A stretch of DNA of 64,000 nucleotides, from NCBI GenBank assembly GCA_945643635.1, contig CALZFC010000021.1, positions 2,988,501-3,052,500 on the forward strand, given 5' to 3'. Position 1 is the first letter of the stretch. Each line of letters starts with the position of its first letter. The stretch is from Allodiplogaster sudhausi (lineage: Eukaryota > Nematoda > Chromadorea > Rhabditida > Diplogasteridae). A program made the position numbers and the translations under genes. This document shows, in pieces, positions 1-10,956 of this stretch. The notes under the pieces were generated by a model that was not told the origin of the DNA, made no database searches, and saw only the letters and a list, made by a program, of their open reading frames with translations.

Positions 1-121
1 TAAAGGCTAAAAATTCATTGAACTTTATAACTTCGACCAATTGCTTATTCTGTTTGAACTGTCATTTCTCATGCCCACTTTAGTCACGTTAAATGCATTC
101 TAAGTATGGACTAATGCTAAG

Positions 122-3100
122 GCGATGGAGCTGTCGATGGCTCACTTTGAGGCTAACTCAGACTCTGACTCCGAGAGTGACGCCAGCCCCCCTCTCGGTT
201 CCTCTCAGCGGCTGCCGCCTTTCCATCACTTCACGCACGTCGAACGAAACGTCGTGGTCTGTTGTCTTTCTTTGCTGCTCTCGAAACCATCTTACTTGTT
301 TATTCGAGCAGGCCTCTATATAAGACATGTCGGGAACAAAATATTTTTTTTCTTTTTCATTCCTTCTAATGGCTTATGTAGCACCCTATAAAGAGCCCAA
401 AAAAATAGTTCCAAACATTTTTTTCTGTTATTTCATCATAGATATGCACCGAAAACCTGCAAAAATTCAAACGATCATAACTTTGTTCTTTGTTGAGGTA
501 TATTAATTCTGAACTGTTTATTCGATTCCGAGTTAAAGGCCCACAAAAATGGCATTAATGACTTTTACAAAATATTTCATTAATGGCCGCATTTTGGCAT
601 TTGAACATTTGGAGGGGTGCGTTTCGCGCATTACCCCCCCCCCCCCATGTTAAACAGGTGAAAGCACCACGTGAAAGAGCGACATTTTAAACCCCTACGT
701 ATGTAGATGCCTTTCATTCAGAAATCCGTACATCTATTTTGGCATGAATGTTGTTACCCGTGAAAGGCCCGATGTTTAAAAATAACCATAGCTCGTTTCA
801 AAGTTAAAATTTTTGGATTTTGAATATACCATCGATTCGTCTTGTCATTTTACACAAGAAATCTCATTGATAGTTCTCCCATTGTGAGTCAATTTGCGTC
901 TTTTTCGACAAAAACTGTATTTCAGGCCGGCTGGAGAGAGATTAGCCCATGTAGTCAGAAAACAAAGATGGACTACGCCTAAATACCTATTCCATTTGAA
1001 AGCGCAGTCTTTTCTACGTGTAATATACGATCTAGCTGCCGAATTGGGCTACGGGAAAGCTTCGATATGTCTGCTTGAACCGCACACTCAAAGTGCGGCC
1101 TGCCCGAATAATCCCCTTTAACCTAGCTATGTGGCTTCATCCGCGATATTTGTTGAAGTGGTATTAACATTTTATTAAGCATGTCCTGATACACAAAAAG
1201 AGGCAGTAGCTATTTTAAATTATTTGATCTTAACTATTATTTTGGGCAGAAACTCTTTTTTTCCTTTGTGCGTATGCCACATAAAAGTGTCCGTAGTGAG
1301 AAAAATATGGAATACACCTATATGAGCATTCAATATCAAAGCGCAGACTTTTATTGCATAGAATACACTTCTTTAGTATAGAATTCTTGAGGCCAGGACA
1401 AACACCGAGCGGTCAGAAGCGCTGCTGTCATAAGCGCAGCGCCCAAAAGCGCAGAGGATAGATGCGCAGTGGGCGCTGCGCATTTGACCCATGCGCTTCT
1501 CACAGCGCTGGGCAATGTATGGGGGTGATGCAATGGGCAGTCCAATTGTGCCACTGTGCAATTCCATAATATGTTTTTACTGTATGAAAAAATTCCGTGC
1601 GAGGTAAATGCAGGTATGGAAAATTGAGAATTCTTCATGAAGCTGGAATCAGTTGTGAGCATTCATACTTTTTCTTTGACGTTATATTTTAGTTACTTTG
1701 TTATAGCTATTGTGTTTTGATGTCCATCTGTTATGTCTTGATATGTTTTTTTCTAACAGGTAAGTTCTCGAGCAGGGGACCGGTTCAAGGGCCGTGTCGG
1801 CATCGGACGAGACCGGATTGTGAGGCAGGCATAGGAGGTACTTTTATGCTATTTTTTTTGCTCCACGATTTGTTAATCAAGTGAAACCGACAGGTATCTT
1901 CGTAGACTTGGTAACCGAAAGGATCTAATTTTAAAGTGAATATAATCGGAGTTTCATTTTAAAAAAACGTTGATAAAAATTTTGCTTAGAACTCTACTTT
2001 TTCACCCATTGTTGCTGGATATTAAGTCGACATTATAGTTCATTCAGGGCCGACAGCAATCGTGCATTACGGCATCAGCGGATCAAGGTCAACAACGGCT
2101 CGCACTCTCAAGTGAGCTTACTGTTTCCATATTTTTTACTACTAAACCATTTGATGTTATTTAAATCTTTTAACAGTACAAGCTGCTCATTAAACTAGCG
2201 CTATATGTTGCTAGGCTTAGTTGCCGAAAGGATGAAAGTTTGGAGTCATTGTAATCTGAGGTTCATAAAAAAAAAAGATTTTGAACTGATCTTTTTCAAC
2301 TATCATTTTAAGATGTTAAGTTGTCATTGTTCGTTCAGTGCTCCCATCTTAAGTGCTAACTTAGAATCCTATTTTGCAGAATTCCTCATTCGGTGGAACA
2401 GTCGACTCGACAGACGACGCACTTGACGACCCACAGGTTTGGTTAGCCTAATTAAAGCTTTTTTTAAGGATTTAGGGTACGAGTTGGCCAAGCAAGGTGG
2501 CCAACTCGACTCCACGCTAGGGTCTCACGGATCATCACATAAACTCGGTTCGTTCTTTCTCTCTCTCCCCTCACAGACACAAACTCTCTCTTTCTCTTTC
2601 TCTCTCTGTATATCTCTTTTCTTTTCCAGCCGACTACAACGAGGTGCTCGGTCTGAAGAAGGCAGCCGGGCCAGCGAAACTCTACAATCAGCGCTGCCGG
2701 ATGCAAGGTGTGCATGGGATATCGGGAGAAGAAGCGGCTGTGCGGATCCGACTTCCTCCGCTGCCCTCGGCCAACCTCTCTCGCTTGCTCCTCCCTTCTT
2801 CCTTCTCGCATAAGGAATGTTGCCTGTAAGCCCGCCGAGTAACTCGTTCGAGAGTGAAAGGAGCATGGCAACATTTCCTAATGTATGCTTGTTTGTTCTT
2901 GTACTGGTCTTTTATTTTGGATTTAAAAAGTATAAAGAATTTAATTTTTGCCCAATTTGTGAGAAGTTTCTGCTCGAAAAGAGCACATTCTCACAGTTGG
3001 GAGTCATATATTTGATTTCTGTGTTCTTGAATAAAGGTTTTTGCGGCGGAATGCTCGGGCTCGGATTGAAGGCTGCGCTCAGGCGTATCAATTTGCCAAG

Positions 3101-6100
3101 AATGGTTACGATTTGACTTGGTAGAGGGGTCACGCGTGATGAAAAATCAATGGTGCCGGTGTTTTTTAATAATTGGGTCGCGTAGGGAGCCTAGCGGGCC
3201 CGGATTGGACTCCTCTGGACTGCACCGATCACAGCGCTGTGGCTTCTAATGGCTGCGCTTCTGGCCGCTGCGCTTATGACAGCAGCGCTTCAAACCGCTC
3301 CGATTTTGTTATGCCCCCAAGAATTCTATACTAAAGAAGTATATTCTATGCAATCAAAGTCCGGTCTTTCATTTAGAATGCTCATTTCGGTGTAGTCTTC
3401 CATATTTCTATCTTTTCTGTCGCATACGCACAAAGGAAAAAAAGAGTTTCTGCCCAAAATAATAGTTAGGATCATATAATTTAAAATAGCTACTGCCTCT
3501 TTTTGTGTATCAGGACATGCTTAATAAGATGTTGTGTACCACTTCAACAAATATCGCGGATGAAGCCAGATAGCTAGGTTAAAGGGGATTTTAAGGACAG
3601 GCCGCACTTTGAGTGCGCGGTTCAACCAGACATATCGAAGCTTTCCCGCAGCCCAATTCGGCAGGTAGATCGTATATTACACGTAGAAAAGACTGCGCTT
3701 TCACATGGAATAGGTATTTAGGCGTAGTCTTTCTTTGTTTTCCGACTACATGGGCTAATCTCTCTCCAGCCAGCCTGAAATACAGTTTTTGTCGAAAAAG
3801 ACGCTAATTGACTCACAATGGGAGAACTATCAATGAGATTTCTTGTGTAAAATGACAAGACGAATCGAATGGTTTATTCAAAATCCAAAAAAATTTAACA
3901 TTGAAACGAGCTATGGTCATTTTTAAACATCGGGTCTTTCACGGGTAACAACATTCACGCCAAAATAGATGTACGGATTTCTGAATGAAAGGCATCTACA
4001 TACGTAGGGGTTTAAAATGTCGCTCTTTCACGTGGTGCTTTCACCTGTTTAACATGGGGGGGGGGGGGTTAATGCGCGAAACGCACATCTCCAAAAGTTC
4101 AAATGCCAAAATGCGGCCATTAATGAAATATTTTGTAAAAGTCATTAATGCCATTTTTGTGGGCCTTTTACTCGGAATCGAATAAACAGTTCAGAATTAA
4201 TATACCTCAACAAAGAACAAAGTTATGATCGTTTGAATTTTTGCAGGTTTTCGGTGCATATCTATGGTGAAATAACAAAAAAAAAAATTTTTTTTGATAG
4301 TTTGTTTGGTCTCTTTATGGGGTGCTACATAAGCCATTAGAAGGAATAAAAAAAATTTTGTTCCCGACATGCCCGTGATCGAGTCTCTCAGGTTGGCTCT
4401 CTTAATATTACAGGGAAGCGTCAATCTTGCTCGTCCACACCTTCTGATGGACGAACTGGACGAAGAGGAAGAGGAGTACCGAGAAAGCATGAAACAGCTT
4501 ATTGAGGTTGAAAGTTTTGTAGTTGTTGTTAAAGGAGATCTAAGGCGAATAAATAGTATCCTGTTTTCTTTCGCTTTATTAGGTCAGGTTGAGCTAAAAA
4601 CTTCGATTGCAAGAGTCCCGAAGTCACAAAAATCCCCCTGCCCTGATTAAATTAACAGTATTCTGTACTTTGAATTCGCGAATATTTTATTTTCCCGCCA
4701 TTTAAAAAAAAAATTAGCAGAGCCACACCGTGGCCAACGGGGCCATTGAACCCCTGCCCTTAAAACGCATGCGTGTGCGCAATATTAGAAGCGCACACGG
4801 CGTGTTAGCGCAGTGCAAATATGATACTTAGTAGAAAGCTACAGTATGAAAGAATTCGTGTCAGGAGATCTCAAAATTCAAAATTTAAACATATGATTAG
4901 TGTTACCGTATCCCTCCCCGGTCTTAAGTTCATGGAATGTCGATGACGCTACACTAAAATGTTACTAAGTATCGCCTTAACACGCCATGCGCATGGGTCA
5001 AATGCGCAACGCTCGCTCTGCATCTATCCTCTGCGCTTTTGAAATATTTTGACTAAAATAGAATGTCTCTTTAGGGAATGCCTGAGGCGGACAAGCAGCG
5101 CGAAGATCCAGTTCTTCTCGCCTTCCACAAGGAGACAAGCGACGCTCAACGGAATGGTTCGCGAAAAAAGAAGATGAACATTACGATAAAGCGACTTCTG
5201 AAAGTATTGAAATTAGCAACGGCTCAAATATGACCATCGGGAAATGGTGGCCTCCAGTTCTTAGCTTTAAAGCTTGTAAGTTTGTGAGAGTTAAGACGAA
5301 GAGAAGGCGACGCATTGCGAACTCATCGAGGGAACGATCCAACCTGCCACACCCGACACTTTCCAGAGTAGAGCTCGAGATGAACGTGAGGTGAGTGAAT
5401 TAATTTGCTTCTGAACTATTAAAGGAATTGTCCATGGAGATTAGTAGCCACTTGTGAAAACTAACATTTGTATTCCGGCACGATTATACCGTAAATCGTG
5501 GGGAAAAAAGTTGTCTAAAGCGTGTCTTAGAAGTCAACTCTATATTGACCCTGTTTTCTCTCAGCTTACTCGTGAGCGGCACGCACTTGAGATGCTCAAT
5601 GGTCTCCGTGCTGGCCAGAAGTCTCGCTGCGACTTTGGCTGCATGGCTATCAGCTGTGATCGTCATCCGTCATCAGGCCATACTGGTTATTGATCGATGA
5701 TTAAAAATATGGAATTTGTTTTCTCCACTAAATATCGCAATTTGAAATTTTTTGGTAAGCTTATAATTGTGAAAGTGGCTACTCGAATCCTTCATAGCCA
5801 AACGACATTTTCAGCAGCGAGGGAGTGTTGCCTTCTTCCACGAAAACTCGCCTCCTCATGCACGCAGCCCTGCTCGCCCACGTGCTATATGAGCCTGAAT
5901 GAGGCTGTAGCGACAGACGGCGAGCAGAAGCAGCCCGTCCGGGCTGCGGCGGCCACTCTGCCCACTCCCTTCTGGACAGACGCCGAAGACGCGCTCTTTC
6001 GGGTAAGAGTCTATAGCTTTCTTTTTTCGAACATAAAACAGCTTCTCATCATCATTCACCGCTCAGTAATGCATAAGAGTACTGTTCAAATCACTCAAAC

Positions 6101-8426
6101 ATCATCGTCGCTTTTCTGGAAAAGACATGCTCACTCGCCCTTTAATCAGGCGAAAAAGAACGATTTCAAGAATGGCCCTCTGTTTCAGGCGCTAGCTTCG
6201 AACTCCCGCTCCCCGTGTGAAGTCGCCTCGATGATGCGGACTGTTTGGCGAATGGCTGGTGACGCGGATTTCGCAAAGGAGCGACCCTGCAGCTTGGTTT
6301 GTCCTTATTCATCTCTCTCTCTCTCTCTCCCTCTCTCTCTCTCTCTTTCTCTTTTTCTCTTTTTCTTTTTCGAAATGTAAATGATCTACCAAGATGCGTA
6401 TTCTTATGTTTTAGAATTACTTACCATATGTCCCCGCCTACCAATTCTAAATTCTTAGATAATATTCTCAGCTTCTTCCCTCATTCTTTTTGTAGATTTA
6501 CAAATACGGCGAGGCTACTGGAGTATCTTGTCGGGAGCCGGCGAAGTCGAAGTCTGGGTTGGTGGACTGCTCACCTCAGAGAAATATTCACAACTTGAGG
6601 GCAATTTTACGGACTAAAAGCAAGACAATTCATCGACAATTTCTTCTCATGTCTTCTTTCTTCAGCAAGGCCCGCATGCGCGAGTTTCATGCCGCGTTTC
6701 GCAAGGTGTCCAAGCAGAAAGTGCGCACGACGCGCCAGCTCCTGCCCTGCTTCCATCCAGGCGTCGCGTGTCGCGACGCGGCTGACGGCAGCTGTCGCTG
6801 TGTTCGGTATGCGGTTTATGTATAATGTTGTATGCTTTAGCAAAAACCGTGCCGCAGCACGAAGACAAATAATTTTAATGAGCGAGGAATTTGTATCTGA
6901 AATAATATCGCAATGGAATGGTATAATTGGGCCAACCCGAGAATTACTAGACTCCACTAGATTCCCGAGACTTAGAATGTGCATCAGGCGTGTCATGGTC
7001 ATGCTGGTATGGTTATTCGTATTCAAGCCTCCTTTAAGAAAAATTTAACTGATTAACGCCTGAAAATTTTGTCATCACAATTTGAAAAAATATGTGTTAA
7101 GGCCAGATGTTCTAGGTTGCGCTTACCGTGCTCGCCGCACTGCCATTGCGACGCCGCTTGCGAGCTCCGCTTCCCCGGCTGCGACTGCAAGCCGGGTCAG
7201 TGCCGCACTGCGCAGTGCAACTGCGTCCACGCCGGCTGGGAGTGCGACCCGGACAGGTGTCTGGGATGCAATTCTGGTCTGTCGGCATTTCTCTATCTTC
7301 TTTTTTATTTTATGTTACAAAAGATGAAAACTATCCTTGACCAATCTCTTTCGATTCCGAATATGATATAATATTTTACAAAGAAAATGAGAAATAAGAA
7401 AGTAAGAGAGAGGTCAATAGCTCTATCACACTCTCCCGTTATCTTTGTGTCTTCCTTTCGCTCAAAAAATCATTCTAGCAATAAGCTAAACTGGGTGAAT
7501 ACCCTGCTATATTCGTTCTTCTTCTGAATCATTGCTGTTTATTTTGCTAATCTCTATTGTGGTGATGCTCCTCGTCATTTGCGGGTAAATTTATTGCTCC
7601 TGGTTAGCCTTTTTTTTGTTTCGCTAACTTTTAATTCGAAGGATGAATATTGCTTGCTATGAATACTTTCAAGAAAATGTATATTTTTCTCATTATTCCT
7701 GCATCATTGCGGTATTCTTTCAAACATTTATTTCTAAAAGAAAATTATTTGTCACAAATGATTTACGCATAATTGCGGCTATTCTCCTTTTCTGTTGAGT
7801 GCGCACTTTCTTTTCAAATAGTTGAGACTAAATGTGTGTTTAATGGGTACAATTGTCAATTTGAACTCTCGAACAATGACCAGGACGCGTGCCGAGAGCG
7901 TCGCCGGATGTGTCGTCAGCCAATGCCATCGTCGCCTGCCGAAACACACAACTCTTTCGTCGACTCAAGAAGAAGCTCGTCGTCAGTTCGAGAATCCTTT
8001 TCAGTATTGCAAGACAACTAACAAAATGTTCATTTTCTCTTACTATTCTGATCGTCTGACGAGGCTAGGAGTGTATGGAGTAGAGAAAACAAAGGAAAGG
8101 GTTTTTCTATAGCTATGCATATTACTTCCGCGCACAGAGTTTAACAAACCATAGGAATTCATGTTTGAGATCTAGCAGAAGTACCTAATAATAGCTACAC
8201 CCTCAACAGTTTGTATAAAAATTACTGCTAAAAAACAACAGGAAAGCTTAAAATTTGTTTTTAGATTGGAGCGTCTTCAGTGGCCGGTTGGGGCTGCTTC
8301 TTGGCAGAAGAAGCGAAGAAAGACGATCTGATCTCCGAGTACTGCGGAGAGGTGTGGAGAAAAATGAAGAACACTCACATCTTCAGAAATGTCTTCCTTA
8401 ATTTGGAATGAAATTCAGGACATTAC

Positions 8427-8471
<45 letters not shown>

Positions 8472-9553
8472 TATTTGCAGCTAATCAATTCGCACGAAGC
8501 GGAGCGTCGCGGTGTCGTCTACGATCGTCTGCGCACCAGCTACATATTCAGCGAGTTCTTAATAGTTTCATTGGCAAATTAAATGATTTTACGCATCCGA
8601 TAATAAGTTGATATACTAATCGTAAGGATTTTGGGACTTATTATGGGTCATCGCTGTCTTTGGAAATAGGAAATTGGCTATTTAGAAAGTTTTTTTGGTT
8701 CATCTTTAATTTCCTTTTGTATCTCTCAGATCTAAACTACGAGCAATGCATCGACGCGACGTTCGCCGGCAACCTCGCGCGCTTCCTGAACCACTCCAAC
8801 TTCCCCAACTGCTATGCGCGGGTTCGCCCTTATATTTCGAAATTAAATTAGCCAGTTATAGATAAATTTTATTTTTCTTCTTTCTGTATTGTTGTACTTT
8901 TAGGCGATGGTAGTCTACGGCGAACATCGAATTGGCCTCTTTGCACGACGAGATCTCTCTGTTGGCGAGGAACTCTTCTTCGACTACGGCTACTCCCCTT
9001 CTAATGCGGCACACTTCAGAGAGCGAGCGACAAGGTGAGCGCAGAAGTCGTTAACTTCTAACAAAGAAGCAAGATAAGCAAATAACATATTGGCTAATCC
9101 TCCTCTCCTATTCATCACATCTCCAAGGCATTTACGTAAGATGCAAATACTATAATCCTATTAACCGTAAGCCGTAAGCTACATACATTCATAAACATTG
9201 TGTTCAGACATCCGTTTACGACAGATGCACCCACGATTGTGTATTGAGAGAAGAACTCAGAGGTGCAATAGCTAGAGGATAAAGTGAGGATTATCCTAAG
9301 GATAAGCCCAGTGGGAGATACAAATTGCAGAATTAGAAGAGGCTAGATAGGATTCTGGGAAATGAAAAGCTTTTGCAGAGACCGTCGCGACAAGCGATCG
9401 CATTGCGGGCCGCCGGTCTACAGCGAAGATGAGGAGGGGGGAGGGGACAGGGAGGAGGCCGTGAAGACGAGCAAGAAGATCAAGCTGAACACAGCACGTA
9501 AATCGTATCCTCCTCTCAAGTTCATCTCCTCTTCCGACGAATCAGACGAATGA
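122..9553 (+). CDS. E(z): Enhancer of zeste / EZH2-type histone H3K27 methyltransferase, 5' end uncertain
   Basis: Catalytic subunit of Polycomb repressive complex 2, methylating H3K27 in the nucleus. Phase-consistent exons are 4414-4506, 5075-5156, 5296-5390, 5565-5685, 5815-6002, 6189-6296, 6496-6557, 6666-6806, 7116-7276, 7884-7981, 8265-8351, 8481-8550, 8730-8821, 8904-9034 and 9379-9553 (567 codons plus TGA). An upstream exon near 122-250 reads LPPFHHFTHVERN, resembling the SPLQQNFMVEDE stretch of EZH2, so the true start probably lies left of the window. In order: acidic run DELDEEEEEY; MCSS-like Cys cluster CDFGCMAISCDRHP; second SANT region after PFWTDAEDALFR; CXC domain (ELRFPGCDC, WECDPDRC); SET domain with VAGWG, ISEYCGE, RFLNHSNFPNCYAR and GEELFFDYGYS. 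An acidic, basic-patched tail follows SET. Intron 8551-8729 uses a GC donor (A|GCGAGT). A large inverted-arm element lies between the first and second exons, so the 5' linkage is inferred and exons may be missing there. Family identification is very secure. Confidence 0.93.
324..4371. mobile_element. Large element with ~1.1 kb terminal inverted arms
   Basis: The left arm (about 330-1457) is repeated in reverse complement at about 3253-4365, with small indels. Shared landmarks include the GGGAACAAAAT terminus, the ATGGCTTATGTAGCACC block, a homopolymeric C/G run (634-647 and 4056-4069) and a GCGC-rich inner segment. The element is bounded on both sides by GACATG (324-329 and 4366-4371), which may be a target-site duplication, although the CATG core is palindromic and could equally belong to the termini. 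I see no transposase reading frame. The central 1.8 kb carries intron/exon-like structure, described separately. It sits inside the E(z) gene. Very long arms and no transposase suggest a non-autonomous foldback-type element or an inverted duplication. Confidence 0.8.
1757..2813 (+). other. Possible multi-exon gene fragment inside the long-armed element
   Basis: Four short segments flanked by acceptor- and donor-like signals share one continuous frame: about 1760-1837 (after TTCTAACAG, before GTACTT), 2048-2111 (after CATTCAG, before GTGAGC), 2378-2434 (after TTTTGCAG, before GTTTGG) and from 2630 (after TTTTCCAG). The last runs either to a GTGTGC donor near 2707 or to a TAA at 2811-2813. The predicted peptide is Ser/Thr/Arg-rich and matches no family I recognise. 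It does not resemble the part of EZH2 expected here. Short exons can stay open by chance, so this is a weak call. If real, it is either element cargo or unrecognised E(z) exons. Confidence 0.25.
4530..5045. repeat. Nested repeat fragments within an E(z) intron
   Basis: About 4530-4770 is a reverse-orientation partial copy of the dispersed family at 10.2 and 22.3 kb. Shared blocks include TTAAAGGAG, the CCCGAAGTCACAAAAA segment, the TTTGAATTC block and CACCGTGGCCAACGGGGCC. About 4981-5040 is the reverse complement of the GCGC-rich inner-arm segment at about 1443-1500. The interval therefore holds debris from two repeat families between E(z) exons 4414-4506 and 5075-5156. Confidence 0.65.
8425..8470. 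repeat. (AAT)n microsatellite in an E(z) intron
   Basis: About fifteen uninterrupted trinucleotide units lie between the exons at 8265-8351 and 8481-8550, ending ten bases before the acceptor's exon. Confidence 0.95.
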
Positions 9554-10186
9554 GACATACATTGATTGATCAATAGTATCAGAATAGTCTTTATGCGTTT
9601 CAGACAAATTCAGCCTGGCGCTCCTACTTTATTTAATTCGGCATGCTGAATACACGATTGCCATTCCGTGAATGTCATTGGTCCAAAAAGTCATTGTTAG
9701 TATTGTTTTGCTCAAGCATCTTCAGATTCATTGTACAAAATTAGTAATTTATCTTTCCAACTTACTAAACATTTAATTTCTTTCCTAATGAATAATAGGA
9801 TAGCTTAACCACATGCCACAATCTAATATTAAATTTCGCCCCTTTTGTTCCGATACTCTTATTGTTATTAAGGACAACCAATGTATTCGAATATTTTCTG
9901 TTGTGAGCAAGTGACTAACTCGTAATTTTTGCTCATTAAGTTGACTTTAAATCCACAATTTTATCTTAATCCTCGATATTTTTTATTATAATTATTATGT
10001 CTCGTGCCTACGATAAGGGCACTAAAACAACACAATCACTCTTTTATTAAGTTATTGACTACTAAGTATGCGACCCTTTCACTAATTTCAGATCAAATGC
10101 TCCTACTGTTGCAGCTTCTCATTTACACTGCCTTTGTTCATCATTTTTTCCTTGACAATGATGATGTTTTTCCATGCTTCACGGAA

Positions 10187-10600
10187 TACTTCTTAAAGGA
10201 GGTCATAAGGGAAAAACTCCTACAACGAAAACCCTGACAGATCATGAAAAAGTACGGTGTATGCAATCCACAGAAATGGAGCTACTCCATCTCGCCTCTC
10301 TCCCCAGAAACTTGTGGTATGGACAAGAGGACACGTGAGCCTATGTGTTAAGAAAAACCCGGCCAATGTAGGTTGCTCAAACCATATGTATAAATTTCAC
10401 TGGCAGTAATAGGGTGGCCTGGCCGGCCTCGGTGTGTCCTCCAATTTTTTCTGAAAGTGGCGGGAAGATAAAATATTCGCGAATTCAAAGTAGATAATGC
10501 TGTTAATTTCCTCAGGGCAGAGAGATTTTTGTGACTTCGGGACACTTGCAATCTAAGGTTCTAGCTCAAGCCGACCAAATAAGTCGAAAAAACATCATCT
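10187..10600. repeat. Dispersed repeat copy (TTAAAGGAGG family)
   Basis: This segment aligns over about 400 bp with 22302-22705. Shared blocks include TTAAAGGAGG, ATAAGGGAAAAACTCCTAC, AAAAAGTACGGTGT, CGGCCAATGTAGGTTG, CCATATGTATAAA, TCCTCAGGGCAGAG and TTGTGACTTCGGGACACTTG. It lies in the tail-to-tail space between E(z) and the P450. The rest of 9554-10956 is AT-rich with no supportable gene. Confidence 0.85.
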
Positions 10601-10956
10601 TACCCTACACTTGCAGAGAAGGGTCACTTGAACAAATAGTTCTTTACTTCGACACGGCAAGGCAAGACACAAAATACACAAATACAATTGATAAAAAAAC
10701 GCAAGGACTGACTGGACTGAGAAATAACATAAATATATATTAATGAATATTTAATTGTGTACCATTGACTAATATGTACTTTCCGTTTAGAACCGTCTCA
10801 CTTCGAGAATCATTGAACATATGGCTATATTAGGAAAATATGTAAAGTGTATTCTTATTTGTGTTGGCAAGAAAATAAATAGCGAAAAAATTGATTAGAA
10901 ATATTATGAGGGAATGTTGGTTCCATGTATTTTTAGCCAGCACAAATGATGGCTTG

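Noticed and set aside
2464..2874. Minus-strand ORFs of 113-136 codons inside the first element
   Set aside because: They derive from a CT-rich intron-like tract (Arg/Glu low complexity) and have no domain.
5697..6380. Single 227-codon ORF
   Set aside because: Read-through of E(z) exons 5815-6002 and 6189-6296 plus their intron and a CT tract; splice-phase alignment to EZH2 shows the true structure.
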